This document shows positions 16,713 to 24,328 of a DNA stretch of 64,000 bases, piece after piece. The notes beneath the pieces were generated by a model. The model searched no databases, was not told where the DNA came from, and was given only the letters and a program-made list of their open reading frames with translations. The position numbers and the translations under genes were made by a program. This stretch comes from JASGDC01 sp047605865 (lineage in GTDB: Bacteria; Actinomycetota; Actinomycetes; Actinomycetales; Micrococcaceae), in the NCBI GenBank assembly GCA_047605865.1, contig JASGFC010000001.1, positions 18,097 through 82,096 on the forward strand, in the 5' to 3' direction. Every line of letters begins with the position of its first letter. Position 1 is the stretch's first letter.

Positions 16713-18202
16713 TATGTTCCTACGCGCAAAGTTGGCATACCCAATGATACGCCACCATTATCTGCTGCTGTTGCTGTAGGTACACCACAGGACTCTGCTT
16801 GTGCTCTATCGTATGCGTCTCCTGAGCGAGTACGACGCAGCTGGTACTCTTCTGGGCTAGGGTCTGATACCAGGTGGAAAGATGCTGCCTCAGTAATAGG
16901 TACTGTAACCACATCTCCTGGACGTGGGGCTTGACAATCTTGTGGGACAGAAAAGTGGACTAAACGGAAATCTTTAGCTCTGCCAGTAAGACGACCAGTT
17001 TTCTCTGCTTTTCTCCCAGCATGATCTTGAACAAGAACTTCAACAGTTTTACCAAGTTGTTTCTGATTCTCTTCCTTCATGATGCCATCAGCAAGTTTCT
17101 TCAAACGTTCAAAACGCTCTTGCACTACATCCTTAGGAATTTGGTCTGACATTTCTGCTGCTGGAGTTCCAGGACGGATAGAGTATTGGAACATGAAAGC
17201 TGTAGCAAAGCGTGATTTTTCTACCACATCAAGTGTCTGTTGGAAATCTTCCTCAGTTTCGCCTGGAAAGCCAACAATAATATCTGTGGAAATTGCAGCA
17301 TCAGGCATCTTTTCTCTTACCTTATCCAAAATGCCCAGGTATTTCTTTGTACGGTAAGAACGACGCATATCTTTTAAGACTTTGTCTGAACCTGATTGTA
17401 ATGGCATATGCAGCTGTGGCATCACATTAGGGGTTTCTGCCATGGCATCAATCACGTCATCAGTAAATGCTGCCGGATGTGGGCTAGTAAAACGTACACG
17501 TTCTAGGCCATCAATTTCACCACAGGCACGCAGTAGTTTCGAGAAAGCTTGTCTATCTCCAAATTCCACACCATAAGTATTAACATTTTGCCCTAGGAGC
17601 GTTACTTCAGTAACGCCATCTTCGACCAAGGCCTTAATTTCAGCTAAAATTTCTCCAGGACGACGATCTTTTTCTTTACCTCTCAATGAAGGCACGATAC
17701 AAAAAGTACAGGTATTGTTGCACCCTACTGAAATTGAAACCCATGCTGATGAAAAAGAATCACGTTTCGTTGGAAGTGTAGAGGGGAATACTTTTAAAGA
17801 TTCTTCAATCTCAATTGCTGCCTCATGATTATGGCGAGCTCGTTCTAGCAATGCAGGTAGCGCCCCAATATTGTGAGTACCAAAAACTGCATCTACCCAT
17901 GGTGCACGTTTGATAATGTTTTCACGGTCTTTTTGAGCCAAACAGCCACCAACAGCGATTTGAAAACCTGGTCTATTTTCTTTAACTTCCGCTAAAATTC
18001 CTAGATTTCCGTACAAACGGTTGCTAGCATTTTCACGAACAGCACATGTGTTAATCACGATGACATCACAGTCTTTTTCTTCACCTTGGATGTATCCAGC
18101 ATCTTCAAGCAAACCTGACATGCGCTCAGAATCGTGCACGTTCATTTGGCAACCAAGAGTCTTGACATAATAACTACGTTGCTTATCTAGTGTTTCAGTC
18201 AT
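16712..18202 (-). CDS. miaB: tRNA-2-methylthio-N6-dimethylallyladenosine synthase
   Basis: Radical-SAM methylthiotransferase with two 4Fe-4S clusters. The 496 residues carry the N-terminal UPF0004 domain with Cys18 (GCQMN), Cys in INTCAVREN and GGCLAQ, the radical SAM triad CNNTCTFC near residue 165 and a C-terminal TRAM domain. About 45 residues beyond TRAM are poorly conserved. The ATG follows TATACT-N6 with no ribosome site, so a leaderless mRNA starts the miaB-miaA-dapF unit. Confidence 0.97.
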   Translation of the reverse strand: MTETLDKQRSYYVKTLGCQMNVHDSERMSGLLEDAGYIQGEEKDCDVIVINTCAVRENASNRLYGNLGILAEVKENRPGFQIAVGGCLAQKDRENIIKRAPWVDAVFGTHNIGALPALLERARHNHEAAIEIEESLKVFPSTLPTKRDSFSSAWVSISVGCNNTCTFCIVPSLRGKEKDRRPGEILAEIKALVEDGVTEVTLLGQNVNTYGVEFGDRQAFSKLLRACGEIDGLERVRFTSPHPAAFTDDVIDAMAETPNVMPQLHMPLQSGSDKVLKDMRRSYRTKKYLGILDKVREKMPDAAISTDIIVGFPGETEEDFQQTLDVVEKSRFATAFMFQYSIRPGTPAAEMSDQIPKDVVQERFERLKKLADGIMKEENQKQLGKTVEVLVQDHAGRKAEKTGRLTGRAKDFRLVHFSVPQDCQAPRPGDVVTVPITEAASFHLVSDPSPEEYQLRRTRSGDAYDRAQAESCGVPTATAADNGGVSLGMPTLRVGT

Positions 18203-18208
18203 TCTTTA

Positions 18209-18214
18209 AGTATA
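18209..18214 (-). promoter_or_regulatory. -10 box of leaderless miaB promoter
   Basis: Minus-strand TATACT, a perfect match to common actinobacterial -10 boxes, then TAAAGA and ATG. Confidence 0.65.
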
Positions 18215-18237
18215 AACGGAAAAGTTTCGCATAAAAA

Positions 18238-18271
18238 ATGAAGAGCGAAACCAAAAGGAAACGCTCTTCAT
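18238..18271 (-). terminator. Hairpin followed by six T on the minus strand
   Basis: Stem ATGAAGAGCG/CGCTCTTCAT (18238-18247 and 18262-18271) around a 14-nt loop. On the minus strand the stem is followed by TTTTTT. It would stop antisense transcripts coming from the riboswitch side before miaB; more likely it is a copy of the recX terminator at 21703-21736. Confidence 0.6.
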
Positions 18272-18316
18272 ATAAATTACTATACACTAACTTTTTATCT
18301 TGCACTACACAATTTA

Positions 18317-18332
18317 GTAACGAAATGGTAAC
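18317..18332 (+). promoter_or_regulatory. Tandem GTAAC motif, MtrA-like box
   Basis: GTAAC at 18317-18321 and again at 18328-18332, 11 nt start to start. Direct GTAAC repeats with this spacing resemble the binding sites of the actinobacterial response regulator MtrA, which controls cell-wall hydrolase genes. The location upstream of an NlpC/P60 gene fits. Assignment is inference. Confidence 0.45.
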
Positions 18333-18399
18333 AAATTTTATACTTCTTGATTATAAAACACCATGAAAAGCTAATAGTATGGATATTCAGAAAAAATAG

Positions 18400-18600
18400 T
18401 TATAGTGGGAAAGTTATAGCTTTTACTTTCCGGGAGGAAATCAAAAGTTACAATCACGCTTAATCCTTTTCTAAGGAGCGGGAGACCCAACTTTTGCACT
18501 AACCTTGTGCTTGGGGTGAATCTTAACAGAGCGGTACTTCCCTATCGTAACCCGACAGCTTATCTCGTCAGCGTCAAGGGAATTAGTTTTCCCTTTCATA
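18400..18600 (+). ncRNA. c-di-AMP riboswitch (ydaO-yuaA type)
   Basis: The leader has the conserved blocks of this class in order: CGCTTAATC, GGAGCGGGAGACCCAA, TTGGGGTGAATC, CTTCCCTATCG and CCCGACAGCTTATCTCGTCA. In actinobacteria this riboswitch controls cell-wall hydrolases such as Rpf and NlpC/P60 proteins, and the next gene is of that kind. A hairpin AAGGGAA/TTCCCTT (18576-18582, 18589-18595) just before the gene may be the expression platform: high c-di-AMP would favour termination. Confidence 0.92.
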
Positions 18601-18637
18601 TACACATCATTCAAAGAATATGAAAGGTCTCTTTTTC

Positions 18638-19207
18638 ATGAAGAAACTTACAAAAGTTATCGCAACTACAGTTCCATTTATTTCAGCAGCAGCAATTGGT
18701 GCACCAGCAGCTAATGCAGCGCCAATTTCTCAACCTTACAACTGGTCTACTACAAATGGAAACACTTCTAACTACGGTACAAGCAATACTGCAACTACGG
18801 CTACTACTACCGGAACAACTAGCAACACTCAATCTGTTAGTGTTAATTCAACTAGCACAACATCAAGTTCAAATGCAGCAACTGTTGCAGCTTCTTATGT
18901 TGGTTCTGACTACTACAGTGTTGGTACTTGTACAGGCTTCACAAGCCTTGTTTTCAACCAAATTGGAATTGCACTTCCAACAGGCTGGCCAGCAGATCAG
19001 GCAAACTGGGCACTAGCAAATGGTGCTACAGCAACTAGCACTCCTTCTGTTGGTGACCTTGTTATTCAATCTGACGGTGGTACAGGAGAAGCACACGCTG
19101 GTATCTACGCAGGTGACGGCATGATGTATGCTGCTACTAACCCATCTCAGGGCGTTATTCTACAACCTGTTTCTTGGGGATCTGGTACTGTTTACTACCA
19201 TTTCTAA
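18638..19207 (+). CDS. Secreted NlpC/P60 peptidoglycan hydrolase
   Basis: A 189-residue exported protein. Signal peptide 1-28 (MKKLTKVIATTVPFISAAAI then GAPAANA), a 50-residue Ser/Thr/Asn-rich linker, and an NlpC/P60 domain from about residue 82 with the catalytic Cys in GTCTGFTSLVF and His in EAHAGIYAGDGMMYAA. The family cuts within the peptide stem of peptidoglycan. ATG 18638 is chosen over 18620 because AAAGG (18623-18627 area) sits about 10 nt before it. Regulated by the upstream c-di-AMP riboswitch and possibly an MtrA-type box. No SH3 or LysM wall-binding domain is present. Confidence 0.9.
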   Translation: MKKLTKVIATTVPFISAAAIGAPAANAAPISQPYNWSTTNGNTSNYGTSNTATTATTTGTTSNTQSVSVNSTSTTSSSNAATVAASYVGSDYYSVGTCTGFTSLVFNQIGIALPTGWPADQANWALANGATATSTPSVGDLVIQSDGGTGEAHAGIYAGDGMMYAATNPSQGVILQPVSWGSGTVYYHF

Positions 19208-19234
19208 AATGTAGTTTAATAGACGTAAAGATTT

Positions 19235-19276
19235 TTGCGCCCCTCTTTCGAGCCTTTGGTTCAAGGAGGGGCGCAA
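19235..19276. terminator. Bidirectional terminator between convergent genes
   Basis: An 11-bp perfect stem TTGCGCCCCTC/GAGGGGCGCAA (19235-19245, 19266-19276) with a 20-nt loop lies between the NlpC gene and the PhzF gene. A T-rich tract (TTGTTT) follows on the plus strand. Confidence 0.7.
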
Positions 19277-19293
19277 TTGTTTGAAGTACAGGG

Positions 19294-20070
19294 TTAATGA
19301 ACGAAAATTTCTGCTGAAGAATACAAAACTGCTTCTCCACCAAGTAATACTCGATCCCCCTGTACTTCTCCGTACAAGACTCCACCACGTGCTGAGGCTT
19401 GGTAACCTACCAATTTAGTTTTCTCGAGCTTCTTGCTCCAGTATGGGAAAAGATGGCAGTGCCCGGTACCATTGACTGGATCTTCATCAATGTTGTGCTT
19501 TGGAGCGAAAGTTCTTGAAACACAATCGTAGTTATTACCTTTGGCAGTTACGTGCAGTAATAACCCTTCTAACTTCTTTACTTTTTCAATATCAGGGTTT
19601 AACTGACGTACATCGGCTTCATCTTCAAAAACACACACTAAATCTCTACCAAGATATACTTCCCTAGGCTTTGTCCCCAAAGCCACAGAAATTTCGTTAG
19701 TAACAGCAATTTTTTGGAGATCGAAAGCAGGAAAATTCATTTCAAAGAGATTGCCATGCTTTTCAACCTCTAATATCCCACTTTTAGTCTTGAAGCTAAA
19801 ACTCTCAGCAGTTGGGTCAACACATCGTGAAAGAACATAAGCACTGGCTAAGGTAGCGTGACCACATAAATCTATTTCCCCAGCTGGCGTAAACCAACGT
19901 AGCTGATATTTACCTCCGTCAGGAACAAGAAAAGCTGTTTCAGACAAATTGTTTTCGCAGCTTATTGATTGTAGGATATCTTCTTCAAAGAATTCATCAA
20001 GAAGACAAATCGCGGCAGGATTTCCGCTAAAGACTTTATCAGTAAAGGCGTCTACAATGTATTGCTTCAT
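19294..20070 (-). CDS. PhzF-family isomerase/epimerase-like protein
   Basis: A 258-residue member of the PhzF family, which shares the diaminopimelate-epimerase fold. Typical features are the start QYIVDAFTDKVFSGNPAAI, the catalytic-type Glu in NLSETAFLV, RWFTPAGEIDLCGHATLASA, and DPVNGTGHCHLFPYW. It is slightly short for the family but complete. The substrate of non-phenazine PhzF proteins is unknown; no phenazine genes are near. It lies 9 nt after the HAD gene, so they form an operon within the miaB-recX island. Confidence 0.92.
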   Translation of the reverse strand: MKQYIVDAFTDKVFSGNPAAICLLDEFFEEDILQSISCENNLSETAFLVPDGGKYQLRWFTPAGEIDLCGHATLASAYVLSRCVDPTAESFSFKTKSGILEVEKHGNLFEMNFPAFDLQKIAVTNEISVALGTKPREVYLGRDLVCVFEDEADVRQLNPDIEKVKKLEGLLLHVTAKGNNYDCVSRTFAPKHNIDEDPVNGTGHCHLFPYWSKKLEKTKLVGYQASARGGVLYGEVQGDRVLLGGEAVLYSSAEIFVH

Positions 20071-20079
20071 GATTCCAAG

Positions 20080-20877
20080 CTAGTTATGAGACAAATACTG
20101 TTCGATTACGGTAAGCACACCAGAATCATTATTAGAAGGTGCTTGATGTTTTGCTATTTCTTGAATCTTCTTACTGCTCTTTTCCATGGCATAACTATGG
20201 TCAGTAAGGGATAGCATTTCAGCATCGTTGTCAGCATCGCCAAATGCCATCAATTCTTGAGGTTCAATTGACCATTTTTTGAGTAAATTTCTTACAGCGA
20301 TACCCTTACCTGCTTTTGGATTTAAAATATCAACTGCCTTAAAACCACTATTGGCAGCATAAACCTTACCGGGGAATTTCTCTAAGAGATTCTTCACAAC
20401 CTGGGGAGCTGCTTCAACACCAGCATTAAAACCAATTTTCACAAAATCATCATCTGGCAATTCATCAAAGCTATCAATAAGTTGATACTTGAAGTAGTAC
20501 TGTTTCACTACATCTTGATACTCTTGAGACACTGAGCTTAATGTATAGGCACTTTTTACACCACAAAGCACCATTTCATTACCATACTCACTCAAATAAC
20601 TAATAAGCTCTTTAAAGAAATCCCTATCAAAAGCTGTCACATCCAGAACAGTATCGTCTTGAGTAACAACAGCACCGTTTTCTGAAGCGAAAGTTATTTC
20701 ACGATCCTGCTGAGGAAAAAGAGCTTTAAGACGATAATATTGACTACCACTAGCCACAATAAACTTTATATCTCTTGCTACCAGCTGCTGATAAATCTTC
20801 TCAAAGCGTTCAGTATCGTAACTGTGGTCTGAACGAAGAAATGTACCATCCATATCTACGGCAATAGCTTTAATCAT
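20080..20877 (-). CDS. HAD-superfamily Cof-type hydrolase
   Basis: A 265-residue sugar- or nucleotide-phosphatase of the Cof/IIB branch: motif I AVDMDGTFLRSD (Asp8, Asp10), motif II VASGS, a mixed alpha/beta cap (about 85-190), and motif IV LMAFGDADNDAEML. Ribosome site AAGGA lies 5 nt before the ATG. Substrate cannot be named. First gene of a two-gene unit with phzF-like. Confidence 0.92.
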   Translation of the reverse strand: MIKAIAVDMDGTFLRSDHSYDTERFEKIYQQLVARDIKFIVASGSQYYRLKALFPQQDREITFASENGAVVTQDDTVLDVTAFDRDFFKELISYLSEYGNEMVLCGVKSAYTLSSVSQEYQDVVKQYYFKYQLIDSFDELPDDDFVKIGFNAGVEAAPQVVKNLLEKFPGKVYAANSGFKAVDILNPKAGKGIAVRNLLKKWSIEPQELMAFGDADNDAEMLSLTDHSYAMEKSSKKIQEIAKHQAPSNNDSGVLTVIEQYLSHN

Positions 20878-20965
20878 TGGAATCCTTCATAGTCTTTGAT
20901 AGCTTACTTCATCTTAACTCATACGTAGCGTCTGAAGAGAATTTAGTTAGTGCTAGCCAGAACAC

Positions 20966-20994
20966 TTGAAATCCCCCCCCCGTATTGATATATT
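20966..20994 (+). promoter_or_regulatory. Strong promoter with C9 tract in a 17-nt spacer, candidate phase-variable switch
   Basis: TTGAAA (20966-20971) and an extended -10 TGA-TATATT (hexamer 20989-20994) are separated by exactly 17 nt, nine of which are C (20973-20981). Both hexamers are near consensus. Slippage of the C9 run would change the spacer to 16 or 18 and lower transcription of the gene at 21038. Confidence 0.75.
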
Positions 20995-21037
20995 CAAAAT
21001 TAAAAGGTTTAGACGTCAATTAATTGGGCTACGGAAA

Positions 21038-21553
21038 ATGAATCAAGAAATAACAAGAAGAAATATCGCCAAAGCAGCAGCGTGGAGTGTGCCAGCAGTA
21101 ACAGCAACGGTAGCAACACCAGCAATGGCAGCTTCAGATCCATGTGCAAGTATCATCACAGCCGCATATTTTAAGTTTACCCAACCTGCAAGTGATGGTT
21201 TTGCTTATAATGCTGCACCTAACCAGAATCCACTGCTTTCAGATACTTTCAATAGAACTGATTCTGCCAGTTTTTCATTAGCCTTAAGCGCTGGTTCAAT
21301 TATACCTACTAGTTGTAGCTATCTAGCTAATTTTTCAGCAACTATTGATGGTCAGTCAATTGCTATGAGTGAACTTGGCCAACCAGACTCACTAATTATT
21401 CAAGGCAGCGGAACACTGAGTTCATCGAATTTTACACCATATGCGCCTTTGGCTACATCTTGCCCTAGTGGAAGTTGCGTTATCACATGTACCCTTCCAC
21501 AGCTTGGCTGGACTATAGTACTACCAACTTTCATCATCCCACCTGATATCTGA
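21038..21553 (+). CDS. Secreted protein with twin-arginine signal peptide, unknown function
   Basis: A 171-residue protein starting at ATG 21038; a longer frame from TTG 20966 is rejected because it would read through the promoter and poly-C tract. The signal is MNQEITRRNIAKAAAWSVPA followed by a hydrophobic Ala/Thr/Val run ending AMA-AS near residue 32, with Arg-Arg at 7-8. The mature part has five cysteines, three of them in a short C-terminal CPSGSCVITC stretch, suggesting disulfides in a beta-rich surface protein. No known domain recognised. Signal and promoter design match the protein at 1793-2353. Confidence 0.8.
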   Translation: MNQEITRRNIAKAAAWSVPAVTATVATPAMAASDPCASIITAAYFKFTQPASDGFAYNAAPNQNPLLSDTFNRTDSASFSLALSAGSIIPTSCSYLANFSATIDGQSIAMSELGQPDSLIIQGSGTLSSSNFTPYAPLATSCPSGSCVITCTLPQLGWTIVLPTFIIPPDI

Positions 21554-21694
21554 TGCCTCGTAGAGCTAGCTCAAGAACCTAACTCTGCTGACTAAATACC
21601 GTTGAATTTTAGACTTAAAATCGATGAGTACCTGTAATTATTAGTGCCTTGAAACGACTGTGCAGAGAAAACTCTTGAACTCTTTAAAGAGGGC

Positions 21695-21803
21695 ACAAAA
21701 AAGTGAAGAGCAAAACCAAAAGGAAATGCTCTTCACACTTTTAAATGTACAGTATTTTATGAACAATGCAAGTCAAAACGGTAACGAAATAATAACAAAT
21801 TTT
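21695..21803 (-). repeat. Island-flanking direct repeat, copy B
   Basis: Partner of 18231-18339. Hairpin stem bases differ from copy A at two pairs, both compensated, while the loop is identical. It contains the recX terminator and GTAAC (21781) followed by ATAAC (21792). Confidence 0.7.
21703..21736. terminator. recX terminator, probably bidirectional
   Basis: Stem GTGAAGAGCA/TGCTCTTCAC around a 14-nt loop, followed on the minus strand by TTTTTT and on the plus strand by ACTTTT. It serves recA-recX from the right and the Tat-motif protein gene from the left. Confidence 0.8.
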
Positions 21804-21817
21804 CATTACAAAGAAGT

Positions 21818-22378
21818 TTAGTTCTGAACTGCTTTATTAATAACATCAAAAGTAATATCTGGACTGTACCCTTTGCGTTGCAATAAACCAATGAGTCTAC
21901 GCACCTTTTTCTGGCGTTCTAAACCGTCCATTCTTTCTAAACGTTTTTCAACAAGTTGCTCAGCAGTTGCTCTCTCTTCTTCATAACTTAAGTTAGAAAG
22001 AGCAGATTCAATATAGCTAGAATCTACTCCCTTTTGGTGAAGTTCTCTACGCAAAGCAGATGAAGCTAGTTTCTTAGTTTTACTACGAGAATTTACCCAT
22101 TTTATTGCAAAATCTTCATCATCAATAACTTTGATTTCTTCAAAACGATCTAATACCTTTTCGATAATATTCTGATCAAACTCTTTTTCTTCAAGTTTTT
22201 GCTGAAGTTCATAGCGCGTACGTGGTGCATAATTCAAAGAATTAAGTACTGCTTGTTTTGCTTTTGACTCGCTCTCACTTTCAAACGAGGCAAAATACCC
22301 CTCATCTGAAGTGAGGTTCTCAAGCTGAGCTTTGAGAACCTCAATCTTCTCTTGCTTGTTAACGTCAAGCGAAGCCAT
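21818..22378 (-). CDS. recX: Recombination regulator RecX
   Basis: A 186-residue RecA modulator built of three-helix repeats: AKQAVLNSLNYAPRTRYELQ with QKLEEKEF, IKVIDDEDFAIKWVNSR and QRKGYSPDITFDVI. It inhibits or tunes RecA filaments. It starts 5 nt after the recA stop. Basic Arg/Lys-rich composition fits. Length is typical for actinobacteria. Confidence 0.93.
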   Translation of the reverse strand: MASLDVNKQEKIEVLKAQLENLTSDEGYFASFESESESKAKQAVLNSLNYAPRTRYELQQKLEEKEFDQNIIEKVLDRFEEIKVIDDEDFAIKWVNSRSKTKKLASSALRRELHQKGVDSSYIESALSNLSYEEERATAEQLVEKRLERMDGLERQKKVRRLIGLLQRKGYSPDITFDVINKAVQN

Positions 22379-22383
22379 AGTAA

Positions 22384-23481
22384 CTAGCCTTCAATCATTT
22401 CTTCAGCACTAAGTTCTTCAGGATTAAGATCTTCATCAGTAACCTCAGGGGCAGGAATAATTCCGGCAGCAACCTTAATCTTATTTTCGATTTCAGTAGC
22501 TAGCTCTGGGTTATCTTTCAAGAATTTCCGAACATTTTCTTTACCTTGACCTAGCTGATCACCTTCATAGGTGTACCAAGCACCAGACTTCTTGACAATG
22601 CCATGTTCAACACCCATGTCAATAAGTCCACCTTCACGGGAAATACCTTCACCATAAAGTAAGTCAAATTCAACTACTTTAAAAGGAGGAGCTACCTTGT
22701 TCTTAACAATTTTGACTTTAGTACGGTTACCAACAGTTGTTTCTCCATCTTTAAGAACACCTGTACGACGAATATCGATACGGACAGAAGCATAGAATTT
22801 CAAAGCTTTACCACCAGTAGTTGTTTCAGGACTACCAAAGAAAACACCAATCTTTTCACGAAGTTGATTGATAAATATTGCAGTAGTTCCTGTTGAAGCA
22901 AGCTTTCCAGTAATTTTACGAAGTGCTTGCGACATCAAACGAGCCTGGAGACCAACATGGCTATCTCCCATGTCTCCTTCAATCTCAGCTTTAGGGGTAA
23001 GAGCTGCTACAGAGTCAATGACAATGATATCTACAGCACCTGATTCAACGAGTTTATCCATAATTTGAAGTGCCTGTTCACCAGTATCTGGCTGAGAAAC
23101 AAGTAATGAATCTGTATCTACGCCGAGCTTCTTAGCATACACGGGATCAAGTGCATGTTCAGCATCAATAAATGCCGCAATTCCGCCTTGTGCTTGCGCA
23201 TTTGCCACTGCGTGCAAAGCAAGTGTAGTTTTACCAGAAGATTCAGGACCATACACCTCAATAACACGACCACGAGGCAAACCACCAACACCAAGTGCTA
23301 AGTCTATTTCAGGAGAACCTGTTGAGATAACCTCGATTTCTTCTTGAGTTTTTTCGCCAAGGCGCATGATTGCACCTTTACCAAAGTCTTTATCAATACC
23401 TGCTAGTGCTACCTGTAGTGCTTTTTCTTTCATTTCAATAGAATCAGATTTACTAGCAACTATCTTTGTTTTTTTAGCCAT
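22384..23481 (-). CDS. recA: Recombinase RecA
   Basis: DNA-strand exchange ATPase and co-protease of the SOS response, 365 residues. Walker A GPESSGKTT (78-86), IDAEHALDP, Walker B VDIIVIDSVAAL, and the L2 loop FGSPETTTGGKALKFY are intact. The ATG has the ribosome site AGGTG. A LexA-type box lies about 160 nt upstream, and recX follows directly. Confidence 0.98.
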   Translation of the reverse strand: MAKKTKIVASKSDSIEMKEKALQVALAGIDKDFGKGAIMRLGEKTQEEIEVISTGSPEIDLALGVGGLPRGRVIEVYGPESSGKTTLALHAVANAQAQGGIAAFIDAEHALDPVYAKKLGVDTDSLLVSQPDTGEQALQIMDKLVESGAVDIIVIDSVAALTPKAEIEGDMGDSHVGLQARLMSQALRKITGKLASTGTTAIFINQLREKIGVFFGSPETTTGGKALKFYASVRIDIRRTGVLKDGETTVGNRTKVKIVKNKVAPPFKVVEFDLLYGEGISREGGLIDMGVEHGIVKKSGAWYTYEGDQLGQGKENVRKFLKDNPELATEIENKIKVAAGIIPAPEVTDEDLNPEELSAEEMIEG

Positions 23482-23641
23482 TTTTTCACCTATCGCTCAT
23501 GCATTTACATGCAATTTATCTTGACGTTTACAACTTTATAGAGCCGCACGGACAAGATGGTTGTTTACCATGTAAATACTAGGAAAGAGAGCCTTTGAAA
23601 GTTCTCGATTTCTTCAGTACATTTACAATACTACACACTAT

Positions 23642-23657
23642 TCGAAAATATGTTCTA
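23642..23657. promoter_or_regulatory. SOS box (LexA site) of recA
   Basis: TCGAAA-ATAT-GTTCTA matches the actinobacterial/Gram-positive SOS palindrome TCGAAC-N4-GTTCGA at 10 of 12 positions. It lies upstream of recA on its coding side and overlaps the stop codon of the DUF3046 gene. Confidence 0.75.
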
Positions 23658-23897
23658 GTATTTTTGAGGTGTGTCTTTTTTCTTCGGTAATTTACCCAAA
23701 CGACGTTCTGGAGGAATCTCAAAAGCGTCACATACTGAGTCCCAAACTTCGCTTGGTTTATAACCAGCATTAAGAGCATCGCCAATAGTAAGAAAGCCAC
23801 ACTCAGTTAAGACGAAATCAGTTTTTAAAGAATCTGCATGAGTCTTACCGAACTCATCGGCCATTAAAGTATTGAACTGACTATGAGTAATATACAT
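23655..23897 (-). CDS. DUF3046 protein
   Basis: An 80-residue actinobacterial protein of unknown function, recognised by MYITHSQFNTLMADEFG, LTECGFLTIGDALNAGYKP and the VWDSVCDAFEIPPERRLG end. Members of this family are found next to recA in actinobacteria. It overlaps the ClgR-like gene by 1 nt. The C-terminus is a Lys-rich tail. Confidence 0.9.
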   Translation of the reverse strand: MYITHSQFNTLMADEFGKTHADSLKTDFVLTECGFLTIGDALNAGYKPSEVWDSVCDAFEIPPERRLGKLPKKKDTPQKY

Positions 23898-24274
23898 TAA
23901 ACAGAAATTTTGGTATCAAAATCTGCTGGAAGATGATCTGGAACTTGCACTTTAGATTGCATTTCCAGCCTATCGGCAATAATACGTAGCAAGGTATAAA
24001 CAGGAATACCCATGGCTGCACAAATTGCAGCTAATAGTTCAGAGGAAGCCTCTTTTTTTCCACGCTCTACTTCACTTAAATACCCTAGGGAAACTTTAGA
24101 ATCTTTAGAGACCTCACGTAACGTTCTACCTTTATGATTACGCACAGAACGAAGAACATCGCCTGTTACTTCTCTTAAGAGGGGTTCTTGTGCTTGAGCT
24201 ACAACTTTTTCAGAAGGAGTTTTAACTTCTCGCCAACGAACAATTCCATCAACAACAACTGGGTGCTTAGCCAT
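23897..24274 (-). CDS. clgR: XRE-type HTH regulator, ClgR-like
   Basis: A 125-residue regulator. HTH of the Cro/C1 class at about residues 47-100 (GRTLREVSKDSKVSLGYLSE then VERGKKEASSE). ClgR activates clp protease and related stress genes in actinobacteria and sits in the cinA-recA interval there, as here. ATG 24274 is preferred over TTG 24295 because AAGGAG is 7 nt before it. Name assigned by similarity and position. Confidence 0.82.
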   Translation of the reverse strand: MAKHPVVVDGIVRWREVKTPSEKVVAQAQEPLLREVTGDVLRSVRNHKGRTLREVSKDSKVSLGYLSEVERGKKEASSELLAAICAAMGIPVYTLLRIIADRLEMQSKVQVPDHLPADFDTKISV

Positions 24275-24328
24275 ATAGTCTCCTTGCAATCTCAATATCT
24301 ATAGTACTCAACGTTTACTCATGATGTT

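Larger units (their letters stand above)
18231..18339 (-). repeat. Island-flanking direct repeat, copy A (hairpin plus tandem TAAC motif)
   Basis: This 109-nt stretch matches 21695-21803 in the same orientation. Both have a 10-bp hairpin with the identical 14-nt loop AAACCAAAAGGAAA, similar AT-rich middle parts, and a GTAACGAAAT-nn-TAACAAATTTT end at nearly the same distance (77 and 76 nt). The two copies are 3464 nt apart and bracket the genes between miaB and recX. Confidence 0.7.

Noticed and set aside
20966..21037. In-frame N-terminal extension of the Tat-motif protein from TTG through the C9 tract
   Set aside because: It would place 24 residues before a signal peptide that already starts properly at ATG 21038, and the same bases form a promoter.
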